Source: Balamuthia mandrillaris (taxonomy: Eukaryota; Discosea; Longamoebia; Balamuthiidae). Taken from it: a DNA stretch of 64,000 nt. This document shows, one piece after another, positions 26,330 through 36,971 of this stretch (position 1 is the first letter of the stretch; each line of letters starts with the position of its first letter). The translations under genes and the position numbers were made by a program. The notes under the pieces were generated by a model. The model saw only the letters and a list, made by a program, of their open reading frames with translations. It had not been told where the DNA came from and did no database searches. Location: assembly GCA_031835245.1 (NCBI GenBank), contig JAVKOQ010000114.1, forward strand, positions 101,852 to 165,851. Reading direction: 5' to 3'.

Positions 26330-27621
26330 AACGATTATCGTTATACTCAAAGACAATCTCGTCATGCGATGTCCATTCCGATGTTTGGCGAACGTTTATG
26401 GCTAGTCTTGCTACATTCGCAACGTGGACTGGACCAAACGCAATCCATGTGGAGGAATCCACAATGGCTACCGCTAAAAGATGAGACAGTAAGATAAATA
26501 GGGCCATTAGTCTGGAGAAGAAGAAAGAGACAAAGAGGGAGAGGACAAGAGAAGGAAGAACTTACCAGTGCTAGTCTCAGAAGGAATGTTCTCGATGATG
26601 AGACAGCCAAAGCTATGCCATTTGCTCACTGATCGCACCATTACTATAGCAAAGAGAAAAAGGGACCCATCTCAACAACTAGAAAAAAGAGAGACCAAAG
26701 TAAACTGAGTCGAAGAGAGTAATAACCAGCATCCTCCAGGACGGAAGAGAAAGCGACGTCAGCAGTGAGCATGGTGCCAGCAGAATGAATGGCCACTCCC
26801 TTTCCAACAGGATTCGTCACCACAACGTTGTCCAGCTGCAACGTGGTCGTGTAGACGAAGACCAGCTCTCCTCCGCATTGGTTCTTGTTCTGTAGTGTTA
26901 CGCCTTGAAAGGAGGTATTTCTATGGAGCTCCAAACCACAGGTTTGAAGCGAAACCTCGGAGGGATCGTTCCCTTCTCCACTGTTGTGCCAAGAGTTGAG
27001 TTTGATGGAGCGGAAGAAGAAAGAAAGAAGAGAAGAAGAGGGAAGCAACAGAACGAGAGAAGAAGAACAACAAAAAAGAAGATGATGAAGAAGAGGAGGA
27101 GGAGTAGAACAAAGAAGAGGAACAAAGCAGGAAAGGCAAAGAGGTTACAGGAAGTTCATGGAGTGAGTCTGGCCCAAGGTAAAGCCGTCAGGAAAGGGAT
27201 GAACTCCAGGGAGAAAATGGAAGGTGAAGGAGGAAAACATCCATATCGCGTCGTCATAGTCTAATATATACGAATAGGAGAGAGCAGCTTGAGAGACGGA
27301 GAAAGAAGCAGAAGCCGAAGAAAAAGATGGAGAGGAGAGGAGAGGATAAAACAGGATAGAAATAACAGGGTTGCTCCGTACCTGTGAGAAAGTCCTGGAT
27401 AGATTTATAAGGAGAGCTCTCCGTGCATCCCGATACGCAAGAAGAACTCGCCCGCACGTAAACGTCTGCGAAAGCAGCCGTTAAGCGGCGAAACAAATGC
27501 GCAGGAGTTGGCGTTGGGGAGTGGCCGTACCCTCTGACTGGCAACTCACAAGGAGGACAAAGTTGAAGCTCAACAGCAAAAGAGGCAAGAAGAGGCGAGC
27601 GGAGGCAATGTACTGCTGCAT
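24377..27621 (-). CDS. Family member C: type I membrane protein with beta-helix-like ectodomain and YDPD tail
   Basis: Nine exons: 27531-27621, 27382-27465, 27149-27260, 26727-26980, 26566-26643, 26333-26473, 26143-26256, 25994-26068 and 24377-25881 (817 aa, in frame). It has the same plan as A and B, but exon 26333-26473 (141 nt) is an exact in-frame fusion of the two repeat exons that are 72-84 and 69 nt in A and B. Signal peptide: ARLFLPLLLLSFNFVLLV. Motifs: SSSCVSGCTESSPYKSI, AIWMFSSFTFHFLPGVH, WITESSSWQQKGEVIF, SNWTCKAPVRFINNGP, CTNSKLITNEPCTFECGSC, LVKWSIRVANWSW, ELEYDPDLSVLLG, WWKVTVPLLLV. A Gly/Asp-rich linker precedes the TM helix, and the cytoplasmic tail is short and basic (KSKGRLASRNKTLARVRTK). 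Confidence 0.85.
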
Positions 27622-28125
27622 GCTGCCCTCCTTTCTGTCTTCGGGGGATCGGGTTTGTCGTCTGCTTTGTTTGCGAGGGTGCTTGTAGTGAGCGAAACAA
27701 CGTGTATCCTAACTCTCGAGGACTAACCGAAACTAGTGCTTTATTGGTCCTTCCTTCATTACAGCTCAATTATGTATCCCAATAAAACAATCACCAATAA
27801 AACACAGTTCTTGTTCTTCTTCTTCTTGTTCTTGTTCTTGTTCTTCTTGTTCTTCTTCTTCTTCTTGTTCTTGTTCTTGTTCTTGTTCTTCTTCTTCTTC
27901 TTCTTCTTCTTCTTCTTCTTCTTCTTCTTCTTCTTCATCCGTGTTGGTCATCTCCTTCATGCGCGTTCTTCGTTCTTCTTATGCTTCTCTCTTTTTTTTC
28001 TTCTTTTTATTTGAGAAGAAGGAGGACAACTGGAGGTTGATGGGAGTGGGACCGAGGAGGTTAAGAAGAGATGAACAACAGAGAAGAAGAGTGTTAAAAG
28101 ATGAATGGATAACTCATACAGGTTT
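27622..28125. other. Intergenic region with (TTC)n/(TTG)n tract, between genes C and D
   Basis: A TTC/TTCTTG microsatellite occupies about 27808-27936. The rest is AT-rich spacer with no supported gene. It must hold the promoter of C and the 3' UTR of D. Confidence 0.5.
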
Positions 28126-30146
28126 TTAGGGAAGTTCGGAATGTTGTGGTGAAAACTTCATCCTTCGTCGCTTGACGGTGCTCTTCCTCTTGAGGTGGAA
28201 TGTAATGGAAGCCGCCACGACCACCACCAAAGCCGTCACCAACAACACCGGAACCAATATCTTCCACCACAATTCATCGTCGGCATCCTCGCCATCCTCG
28301 TTCCCTTCATCATCCGTGGAAGAGAGAACGACGGAAAGATCAGGGTCATACTCGATGCGTTGCTCGAAAGGAGGAAAGGTGAAGCGCGCGGTTGCAAAGG
28401 AAAAGGAAGAAGAAAGGAAGAGCTCCACAGAAACGGGAGCCGACGTCGTGTAGTCTTCGTCCTTCCATGCAAAGTTTAACGCGCGAAAGATGGCTGCGCT
28501 GTTCTCTGCAACAAGTCTCTGTTCATGCACTGCCTTCTGTGGTAGCTCTCCGTCTCTTCGTTGTTGAGGTAAAGGAGTGATGCGTATGTCAGAGGAGCCG
28601 AACCATTCACTATCTCCACTTTCAAGTGCAAGCTCTAACCGTAGAACGTGGGATGATGATGATGATGGTGAGGAAGAAAAAGGCCAGTTCTCAATGCTTA
28701 AACTCCACTTGAGGCTGTCTAGGTCTTCAGAAGGAACAAAAGTGGTTTCATCCAACAGTTGAACACTTTCGTTTCTGTTCACCGTCTGAAAAGCGATTCG
28801 AATGGAGGCTCCGTTATCAAAAGTGGTTGAAAAGATAAATGTCGAATTATTGGTGTTGTTGTCGTCGTTGGTGTGGTTGTTCCATGTGAGTGTGGAAAGG
28901 TTCTTTGAAGAAACGACTTGTTCCGTTTCGAGGTTCACTTCCTCCAACTTTAAAAACGTCGCCAATGTTGACACTGCAATTGCTTCAACAGAGGAGGACG
29001 AGGAAGAAGAAGATGATGAAGAAGACGACGACGACGAAGACGAAGACGAAGAAGTAAGGAAAGGAGTCATGATAAAGTCGGGAGAGTCGAAAGGAAAGAC
29101 AGCAGTTGCGGAGGCCATGTTCAAAGAAGGCAATATCACAGCATCCACGATGCCACCTTCTGTTGAAACAAAGTAAAGAGGTGGTTGATATGCCGTTGTT
29201 GCATTGGATGGCTGAATGGTGAGACGAAAAGGGGATCCTTTCGCTGCTTTCATGTTGGAAACGGTGAAGTGGATTTCAACTTGGTCTTCTTCCGATGGGA
29301 AAACAATTAGCTCGTCCTCAAAGCGAATGAGATGACGGTCGTTGCTTCCGTCTGTTTCTAAAACCACTTCAAAGTCTTCCATTATGAAGAATGAAGAAGA
29401 AGGTGCGAAACCGATACTGAAAACAGGATCCGGTCGAGCAATGACAACCACTGGTGTTTCTTCCTCATCTCCTTCCACAGGAGTAGAGGATGGAAAAGAA
29501 GAAGCGGGAAGACGAAGGTATGATGAACTGATGAGCCATTGCAAGACCGGGGTCTCTAACGATTGTTGGCAGTCGCAGTTGATGTTGCCGCAACCTTCAG
29601 CTGTATACAAGTAAGACGAGCCGGAACAGTGGAAGATATCGCTCGCCCCTTGAAACTGGATAGTGTGACTCGTTTGAATGGTTCCGCTTTGTGCTAACTT
29701 TACAAGTGCTGCAAGAAAAAACACGAGAAACTGACTTAATAACTGAATGTAACCAAGAAGAAACAAAAAAAAAGGAAAGAGGAAAGAAGAACAAAAGCAA
29801 ACCTTGGGTTTGAACGTTGTTGTTCGTGAGAATAATGGGAGCTTCACTCATCCAAGTGGCAAAATTCACAAATACTGTATCCAAAGGAGATATATATAAC
29901 CAAATAAACAAACAGAAGAATGACGAAAAGAACACGAAGGACAAGAAGGAGGAGGGCAAGGAGAAGCAGAAGGAGGAACTTACCAAGATGTTGATCACGT
30001 TCGAAATGCTCAACAGGATCAATACCATATATGAACTCCACTAGCACAGGATTGTTGTTTCTAAAGGTCGCTGGCCCTCTTTGCGTCCAACGTGCCTGCT
30101 CCAACAACCAAATAGCTTTGGTTTGTTTTTAAGTTGTTCAGTTTCC

Positions 30147-30188
<42 letters not shown>

Positions 30189-30674
30189 AAACAAAAGAAT
30201 GATAAACCCAGAGAACAAGAAAGAGAGAAAAGAAACCATTTCTACTGTTCTCGAAGATGACTTCCGAATGCGAGACCCAAGTCGCAGTGGATGTTAAAGC
30301 AAGAGCTGAAAGAGCCCAACAAAATAAACACGTTGTGAGTAAAGTTTTTGGTTGGGTTGGGTTTGTGAGCGAGTTGTCAGTTAAACGAACCTAGTCCGTG
30401 AATGTTGCGGAACAACACAGGGCCAAAGCTTTGCCATCGTGTTCCCGAAGAGGTGATACGAACGGCTGTACCAAAGAAAGCGACGGTAGCATGTTAGTCT
30501 CGCGAACAAAACAGAGCAAGAACGAAAGTTTGGAAACAACAAAGAAAGAGAAAGAAAGAAGCTAACCTGCATCGGAAGGGCTTAGGTTTTCAAAGTTGAG
30601 CGTACCATAACTGAGCCACTCTTTGTAAAAACCAGTTACTTGTACTAAACGGAATAAAAAGTTAGAAGAGGGAG

Positions 30675-30724
<50 letters not shown>

Positions 30725-31611
30725 AGGAAAGAGCATCAACGAAAGAGGTACAAGCAAAAGCGATGTTTCTGAACTGAACATCGGTGGTGACAAGGTTGCC
30801 GGAAGCAACAATGCCCTGCGCTGCCTCCAACTCGGAGTAGACGTGAACGTTCCGTAGCTCGAGATCGACATCGACGCTGAGGATCAATCCTGCGCACGTG
30901 CCCTTCAACGTTAGGTCGACGAACGCAACGGGATGTCCCGATAGCTGGAGCTGACAAGCTTCTACCACCACTTCGGAGCGCTGGTTCCCTAGTCCTCTGT
31001 TCGTTGGTGTTGCTTGTTGGTGAAAGAAAAAACGAGAGAAGGAGAGAGAAAGCGGAGAAGCAGAAAGAAGACAAAGAGAAGAAAAGAAATAAAGAGAGAA
31101 AGGTGAAAAATGAACAGAGAGCAACTCACATGAGGAACAAGGGAGCGGTATCTATGTCGTCCCCAAACTCGTCCTGGGCGACAGCGTACACTCCCGGAGA
31201 CAGGTACAGCACAACAGTCTTGTTGGCTTGTCTCTGGTCTTTTCCCAACACAGCAAAAAATAAGAAAAGAAAAAGAAAAGGAATAAGAAAGAGAAAGAAA
31301 CAATAAAAGAAAAAAAAGAAATAAAGAAGAAAAAATAGAAGAAAAAACAGAAGGATGGAAGAACAAACCAGCCAAAGCGTCGGTGATGGTTTGATAGGGG
31401 TCCGCTTCGTTGCAAAGTGAAGTACAAGGAGAGTTTCCATTGACAAACAGCTCAACTATTTTTTTAAAAAAAACAGAAAAAAGTTTTAAAAAAATGCATA
31501 TAGTAAACAAAAGAGGAACAAGAAACCAGAGTCAGCCGGCTGAGCGTAAGTAGTAGGTACGAAGAGAAAGACGCATGCCCACAAAAAGAAACCTATAAAA
31601 CAGCTGTGCAT
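28126..31611 (-). CDS. Family member D: type I membrane protein with beta-helix-like ectodomain and YDPD tail
   Basis: Ten exons: 31527-31611, 31369-31455, 31130-31238, 30752-30996, 30567-30644, 30391-30465, 30237-30305, 29984-30115, 29803-29874 and 28126-29708 (844 aa, in frame). Signal peptide: MHSCFIGFFLWACVFLFVPT. Exon 2 has SPCTSLCNEADPYQTITDAL, a textbook pectin-lyase-fold start. Exon 3 gives TVVLYLSPGVYAV. Trp repeats: VQVTGFYKEWLSYGTLNFE, VRITSSGTRWQSFGPVLF, IWLLEQARWTQRGPATF, VNFATWMSEAPIILTNN. The tail has SLKWSLSIENWPF, RIEYDPDLSVVLS, LWWKILVPVLLV, a TM helix and a basic tail. It is more diverged than A-C but keeps the same architecture. A Ser-rich stretch is encoded at 28990-29060. 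Confidence 0.85.
30674..30721. repeat. (GA)n tract in intron 4 of gene D
   Basis: A GA run on plus (CT on the sense strand) of about 48 bp. A sister tract lies in another intron of the same gene at 30151-30183. Confidence 0.8.
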
Positions 31612-31765
31612 CTTTTTTTTTTTTTGTTTTCTTTCTCCGTCTTTTTAACAAAACAATAACGGCAACAAGCCAATGCGTTGCCGTGCTCAATCATTAGTCC
31701 AAGGAATTCCTCGTGTGTACACATAGCATATGAGGCAAGATAATAAAAAAGAAAAAGATAATACG

Positions 31766-33124
31766 TTACACGTGAAGCGTTTTCTTGAACGCCTCGTACG
31801 CGGTGAACTGAATGGCAGCGCCAGGGACGCTTCTCGCAAAGTTGGCCCCCCAACCCTTGTACAGGGAGAGGAAGCCCTCCCGCGTCACCATCGTTATGAT
31901 ACAATTCCAGCTGTTCCTGTAGACCCGCTCCTGTCCGGCTAATCCGTTGGTGATCATTCGCCGTCGCACCGTGTCTCCTGGATACATTATTGTTTGGGCC
32001 GCCATTCCTTTTTTTTTTTTTTTGTAATCTTCAGTCAGAAGGAGGAAAAGGAAAAGGAGAAACAAGGCCAACCAAGCAAAAAAAACTAAACAGACAAGAA
32101 AGCAATAGAAAAAGAAGAGAGTGCAGTGCCGAAGAAAAAGAAAAAGAAAACAAAAAAAAAAACCTGAAGTGGCGCCACACGCAAGGGTGAAAAATACAGA
32201 GGTACGGCCAAGGGCCGTCTTGTGGCGTCGTCCGCTTCAACAACTCGTAAAATGTCATTTGCAACCCAACATATGGTGCACCTTTGTTTTGAAAGAAGAT
32301 AGAAGAAAGAAAAAAGAAGTAGAAGAAAAAGAAAGCAAGCACAGAGTAAGAAGATAGAAAATAAGAGAAGAAAGCAAAGCTAACAAAAACAGCAACAACA
32401 AACACAAACCTGAAACGATGGTAGGTCCAATGCCCTTATAAAAGGCCAAGACTCCCTCCGTTCTTGCGGTGACCGCCATGCAGTGCAGGATGCCATTATA
32501 GCGAACGCCCATGTCAGCCGCCAACGAGAGCCTCGTGCGTATGAACTCCAGCGGGAACGTGATGCAGGTCTGAAAGAGGCCCGCCACGGTGCCGCTCAGC
32601 ATGAGCTGAGCAAAGTCGAGGCGGTTGGCGGCCTGCCCCGGCCGCAGCACCAACGTCTTGAACCAGTCGTTGAAGGAGAACTTGAGGGCGTAGACCGGGA
32701 TAACGCGGGCTACGTTGGCGCCGTTCCCTTTGTAGAAACCGCGAACGCCTTCCTCTCTGAGGACTAAACCGAGGGCCTAGATGAGAGTTGATGAGACGAG
32801 ATTTTGAGGAGAGAAAGAGAGAGAAGAAGCAGAGGAGGAAGAAGAGGAAGAGGAAGAAGAAGAACCGGTAAGTACCTGCGGGATGGAACGATATTTTATC
32901 GGGTCCTCCGCCCGCATGCCCTGAATCTGGAACAAGATCTTCAGCCGTTCCAAAGGGGCGGTAGAGGTCTTTGTGACGGTCCCGGCCGCCGCGCCCGCCA
33001 CCATCTGCAGGGCGTGCACCTGCACGGGCGTGTAGCTCTTTGCCACGGCGGCGCCAGAGAGGAGAGAAGCGGCGGCGGTAGCGGGAGAAGCGGCGGTGAG
33101 GGTCTTTGTTTCGCTCACACTCAT
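31766..33124 (-). CDS. Mitochondrial carrier (SLC25), adenine-nucleotide-type motifs, with a one-base frameshift
   Basis: Exons 32876-33124, 32410-32776, 32164-32281 and 31766-32007. The lengths sum to 976, one base too many. The three carrier repeats are clear: TAPLERLKILFQIQG, FPLEFIRTRLSL and YPGDTVRRRMITNG, with GVRGFYKGNGANVARVIPVY, VLAFYKGIGPTIV and FLSLYKGWGANFARSVPGAA. RRRM in the third repeat recalls the ADP/ATP carriers. In exon 3 the reading frame slips at the run of five A (plus strand 32190-32194). Before it the frame reads YELLKRTTPQDGPWPYLCIF; after it the carrier frame resumes as TLACGATSGMAAQT only in the other frame. It could be a sequencing error, a polymorphism or a young pseudogene. 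It probably acts in the inner mitochondrial membrane. Confidence 0.8.
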
Positions 33125-33723
33125 TTTTTGCAATGAAGAACCTAACAAGTTTGCAAAGTAGACTGATATCGATGCCTTTAAAGAAAAAAGAGAATCACTT
33201 TTTTTTTGCCTGCAAAGAAGATCACTCGCAAAAAAAAAAAAAAGTGATTGCCATGCCTGTAAAAAACGAAAAGGACTGAGATGTACCAAAAACAAACAAG
33301 AGGAAGACGCCAATGAGAGTGTGATTCTATGGAAAGGATGTGGTAGGGACAGAGTACAAGAGGAAGACGACAGTGTTTCTTTCTTTTTCGTCTTCTTTTT
33401 CTGAAGTTTTCGCCACCTTAAGGGAAAACAAAGAGAGAGCGAGAGATCGGTAGCCAACCAAAGGAAGAACAGTTTTTGCTTTGTGCGTTGCTGCAAGCAG
33501 CTTTCGACTTCATACGCCCAATAATTCGGCTGTAACATAGGACAATATGCACCGAAACAATCACTTTGGTTTAACTTTCGCATCTCAGGGATCTTACAGT
33601 AGCAGGTTTTGCAGGCAAAAGCGAATCAGAGTGGAGCCTCACGCCCTGCTCTAACAGCGATCTGGGAACGGTGACTTGGAAGCAGCATTGGTTGCATTGG
33701 CTTGATTGCTTTGCCTCCAATAC

Positions 33724-33772
<49 letters not shown>

Positions 33773-34169
33773 GGAAATCAAGAAGGGAGGTAACAATTCG
33801 TGATGGCGCTGAACAATGTTCTGTGTTTGTTATATTTTCCCAAGTCAGAACACGTGTGGGGAATGCTTTTGAGGCCCTCTCCAAACACAGTTCAATTCTC
33901 ACAAGGGACAACACATCCGCATGTTCATGAAAGGCGAAAATTAAAAATAAATTTTTGTTGGCAGAAAGATGAGAGAAAGAGAGAGAGAGAGAGAGAGAAA
34001 TGTGTTTTTGTTTTTTTCAAAAAATTGCTTTGTGGTCTTTTGTTTTTGTTTACAGCGTCCATTTAAAAAGAAAGGAGAAAAAAAAAAGAAAATATAAATA
34101 AAGAATAAAAGAAAAATGAAACTAACGTTTGCAGAGAGAGAGAGAGTTCCACCTTCGCTTTCACCTCAT
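33125..34169. other. Intergenic region with poly-C/(TC)n tract
   Basis: About 1 kb between the carrier start and the 3' end of the LCB1 gene. It holds a 12-base C run joined to a TC dinucleotide tract at about 33723-33769, a GA run at about 33976-33998 and A-rich stretches. I see no supported gene. It should contain the carrier promoter. Confidence 0.4.
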
Positions 34170-36379
34170 TCACTTATTCCTGTGCGAGTTTTGGCTCTTC
34201 TGCTTTTGCTCGCTGCAAAACACGTCGTAGTGGACCAACGCCTCCTTGATGATCTCCGCCGCTTTGACGATCTGCTCATCCTCCAACACGGACGAGATGA
34301 CCACGCGAATGCTGGGCTCGGGCAAGAACCTCTCCACCTCCGTATAGTGCGCACGCGTCAATAAGAGACCACGATGTAATGCCTCATCCACCACTCCCTG
34401 CAAATACTTCTCGTCTTCATATCTCTTCGCTTTCTTCCTCTCGGCTGTTGTAAGTTGCTTGCTGCCTCCTTCTTGTTGTTCGTCTTCTTTGTTGGATCTG
34501 TTTTGGAGTCGTCGAAGGTGAATAATCGGAGAGAGAGGATCAGTGCCTTGCATCGTGACTCCATAACGTTCGATGTCGCTCATTTCCTTGTGGAAGAGCG
34601 CCACCTTGTCCTGCAACTTTTGCTGCAAGAAGCCCGTGTGCTCATCGATCAGCTCGAATGCTTTGAGCGCAGCGGCTACGATATAGGGAGGACTCGATGC
34701 GGAGAAGACGTAGCCAGATCCCATAAGGCGCTGATGAAAGACTACCGCGTTGCTGCTACAGCAAAAACCGCCCAAGGAGCCCAGAGCGTGACCCATGCTG
34801 GCCGTCAGGATGTCAATCTCACGGGCATCCACTCCCCAGTGCTCGCAGGTACCGCGGCCAGAGGCGCCCAATGTGCCGATGCCAAAGCTATCATCCATGA
34901 TAAGGCGGAAGCAGAACTCGCGCTTGAGAAGGAGGAGCTGTTTGAGGGGCGCGATGTCGCCGTGGTTGGCGTAGAGTCCCTCCACTACGACGAACTTACG
35001 GTAGAGCTTAGGGTTACGACGCATCCTAGCGTCCTCCTGTTGGATGCTTTGAAGAATGCGACGCAAATCGGACATGTCGTTATGGCGGAAATAGACCACC
35101 TTGCTGCGGGAACGCACAATGCCGGTTTGTAAGGCATGAGCAACTCCTTCATCACTGGTTTGTTGTGTTGGTTAGGTGCTATTGAAAGGAAAAAGAAAAT
35201 AAGGAAATAAGAGAACGGAAATGTACCAAATAATAAGATCAGAAACCTTAGAGAAAGCGGGAATGGCAGAGGCGATGGTGGCAAAGCCAGAGGAATAGAT
35301 GATAGCTTCCTCAGTTCCCATGAACTCGGCGATTTTCTTCTCCAACTCCAAATGCACATCTTCAACAATATAGAGGTCAAAATAAGCACTGCAAGAAAGA
35401 GAGTTATGGGAAAGAAGTGTACCCATAGTGCCGTAAAAGCCACGAGGGCCACAAGAGCCACAGCCATAAGTGCGAAGAGCATTCTCCGCTGTTTTCTTCA
35501 GCTCTGGATTGCTGGACATGCCCAAGAAGTTGGTTGTGGCCATATTGATGGCTTCCTTTCCGTTCACTTCGATAAGCTTCCCATTATCACTATACGAAAC
35601 CATAGAATAAGCAAACGAAGAAGCAGAAGAAGCAGAAGCATAAGCATAAGCAGAAGAAGAAGAAGAAGAAGAAGAAGAAGAAGAAGAAGAAGAAGAAGAA
35701 GAACAAGAACAAGAAGAAGAACAAGAACAAGAACAAGAACAAGAAGAACAAGCAGCGAAGCAGAAAGAACAAGAGCAGGAAAAGAACAAAAAAACAACTT
35801 CGATATTAAAACACACATACCTTGTGATGGTGGGCACGGTGGTGGCGCTCCACTTTTGAAACTCGCTCAACGCGGGCGACAACGGCAGCGGCTCCCATTC
35901 CGCCACCAGCTCATCGATTTCCTATTTATTTAAAGTTTTAAGTTTCCGTCAAAAAATAAAATATTAATATAAAAATAAAATAAAAATAAAAAATAAAAAA
36001 TAACATAAAAGCAAAAAATAAAAAATAAAAAATAAAAGAAAAAGAAATTGAAGATATAAAACTGAAAATGAATTCAAAAGGGGAAAAAAAATACCTGATC
36101 GGTGAGACGCTCGGGCTTTTCTTTGATTTTGTAGCTCTTCTGGAGGAGCAGGTAGACGATGAAGATGACGAAAAAGGCCTCCAGGCAGATGTGGAAGGGG
36201 TGAAGCTCCGCGGGGAGGTAGGCCGCCAGCCAGGGCAGCGTTGCGCTCATGCTGTACGAGGAGAAGAAGGCGGAGGGCTGCGCGTAGAGGTTCCAGAAAG
36301 CACCCCCCTCCCCTCCGCCTTCCATCGTCGACGGAGTTGAGGCGGCAGCAGCGGTCGTCAACAGGAACAGCAATCCCAT
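34170..36379 (-). CDS. SPTLC1: Serine palmitoyltransferase subunit 1 (LCB1/SPTLC1)
   Basis: Exons 36095-36379, 35821-35921, 35423-35589, 35227-35359 and 34170-35154 (556 aa, in frame). The N-terminus has a hydrophobic membrane segment ([18 protein letters not shown]) as in LCB1. Conserved blocks follow: [82 protein letters not shown] and [20 protein letters not shown]. Where LCB2 has the PLP-binding lysine, this protein has [12 protein letters not shown] without it, as expected for the non-catalytic LCB1 subunit. With LCB2 it condenses serine and palmitoyl-CoA in the ER, the first step of sphingolipid synthesis. The C-terminus is extended by a Lys/Gln-rich tail; a short charged insert lies at about residue 450 ([15 protein letters not shown]). 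Confidence 0.93.
35655..35750. repeat. (GAA)n/(GAACAA)n tract in intron 2 of LCB1
   Basis: GAA repeats on plus, CTT on the sense strand, lying between the donor at 35820 and the acceptor at 35590. A short frame through it (poly-Ser/Ala-Tyr) is fused in one reading frame to the next exon but is intronic by homology. Confidence 0.85.
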
Positions 36380-36971
36380 TTCGTTTTTCTTCTTTACAAA
36401 TAAATGTGTCACCACAAAATTATTGTTGTTTTTTTTTTTTTTTTGTGGATTTGTTTTTGTAGGTAGAGAAAGAGAAAAAAAGAAAGAGAAGAAGAAAACG
36501 AAGGTTGTTGTTTTTGAGCGGCGAAAAAAGAATTCAAGTGGGAACCACACCTGCTTTCTCTCTCTCTCTCTCTGCTCTCCTTTCGTTCTTTTATTTTTTT
36601 AATACTTTGGGGAGTCCTTAATGCAACAAAACAAAATTGAGGAACAACCGAGCACAATTATTGCTATATTTGACCACCTTTAGAGTAGGGGTATTAATTG
36701 TAGACATTTGTTGCTGTTGTCGACATTGGTTATTGTCGACGGAAGTTTCCTTTTTCTCTTTCTTCTTGTTCTTCTTCTTCTCCTCCTCCTTCTTCTTCTC
36801 CTTCTTCTTCTCTTGTTCTTCTTCCTCTTCTTTCTTCTTGTTCTTGTTCTTCTTCTTCTTCTTCTTCTTCTCCTCATCATCATCATCATCATCATCATTA
36901 TTATTATTATCATTATTCTTATTTTTTTTCAACTTTCTTTCTTATCGTTTGCGATCATTCTTTTCCTCAAA
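36380..36971. promoter_or_regulatory. LCB1 upstream region with TGTCGACA sites and a CTT/CAT microsatellite
   Basis: A perfect palindrome TGTCGACA lies at 36718-36725 and a near-match at 36734-36741, about 340 bp upstream of the LCB1 start. CTT/TCC/CAT repeats fill about 36750-36905. The 3' UTR of the TTLL12 fusion gene also lies here. No further gene is supported. Confidence 0.45.
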
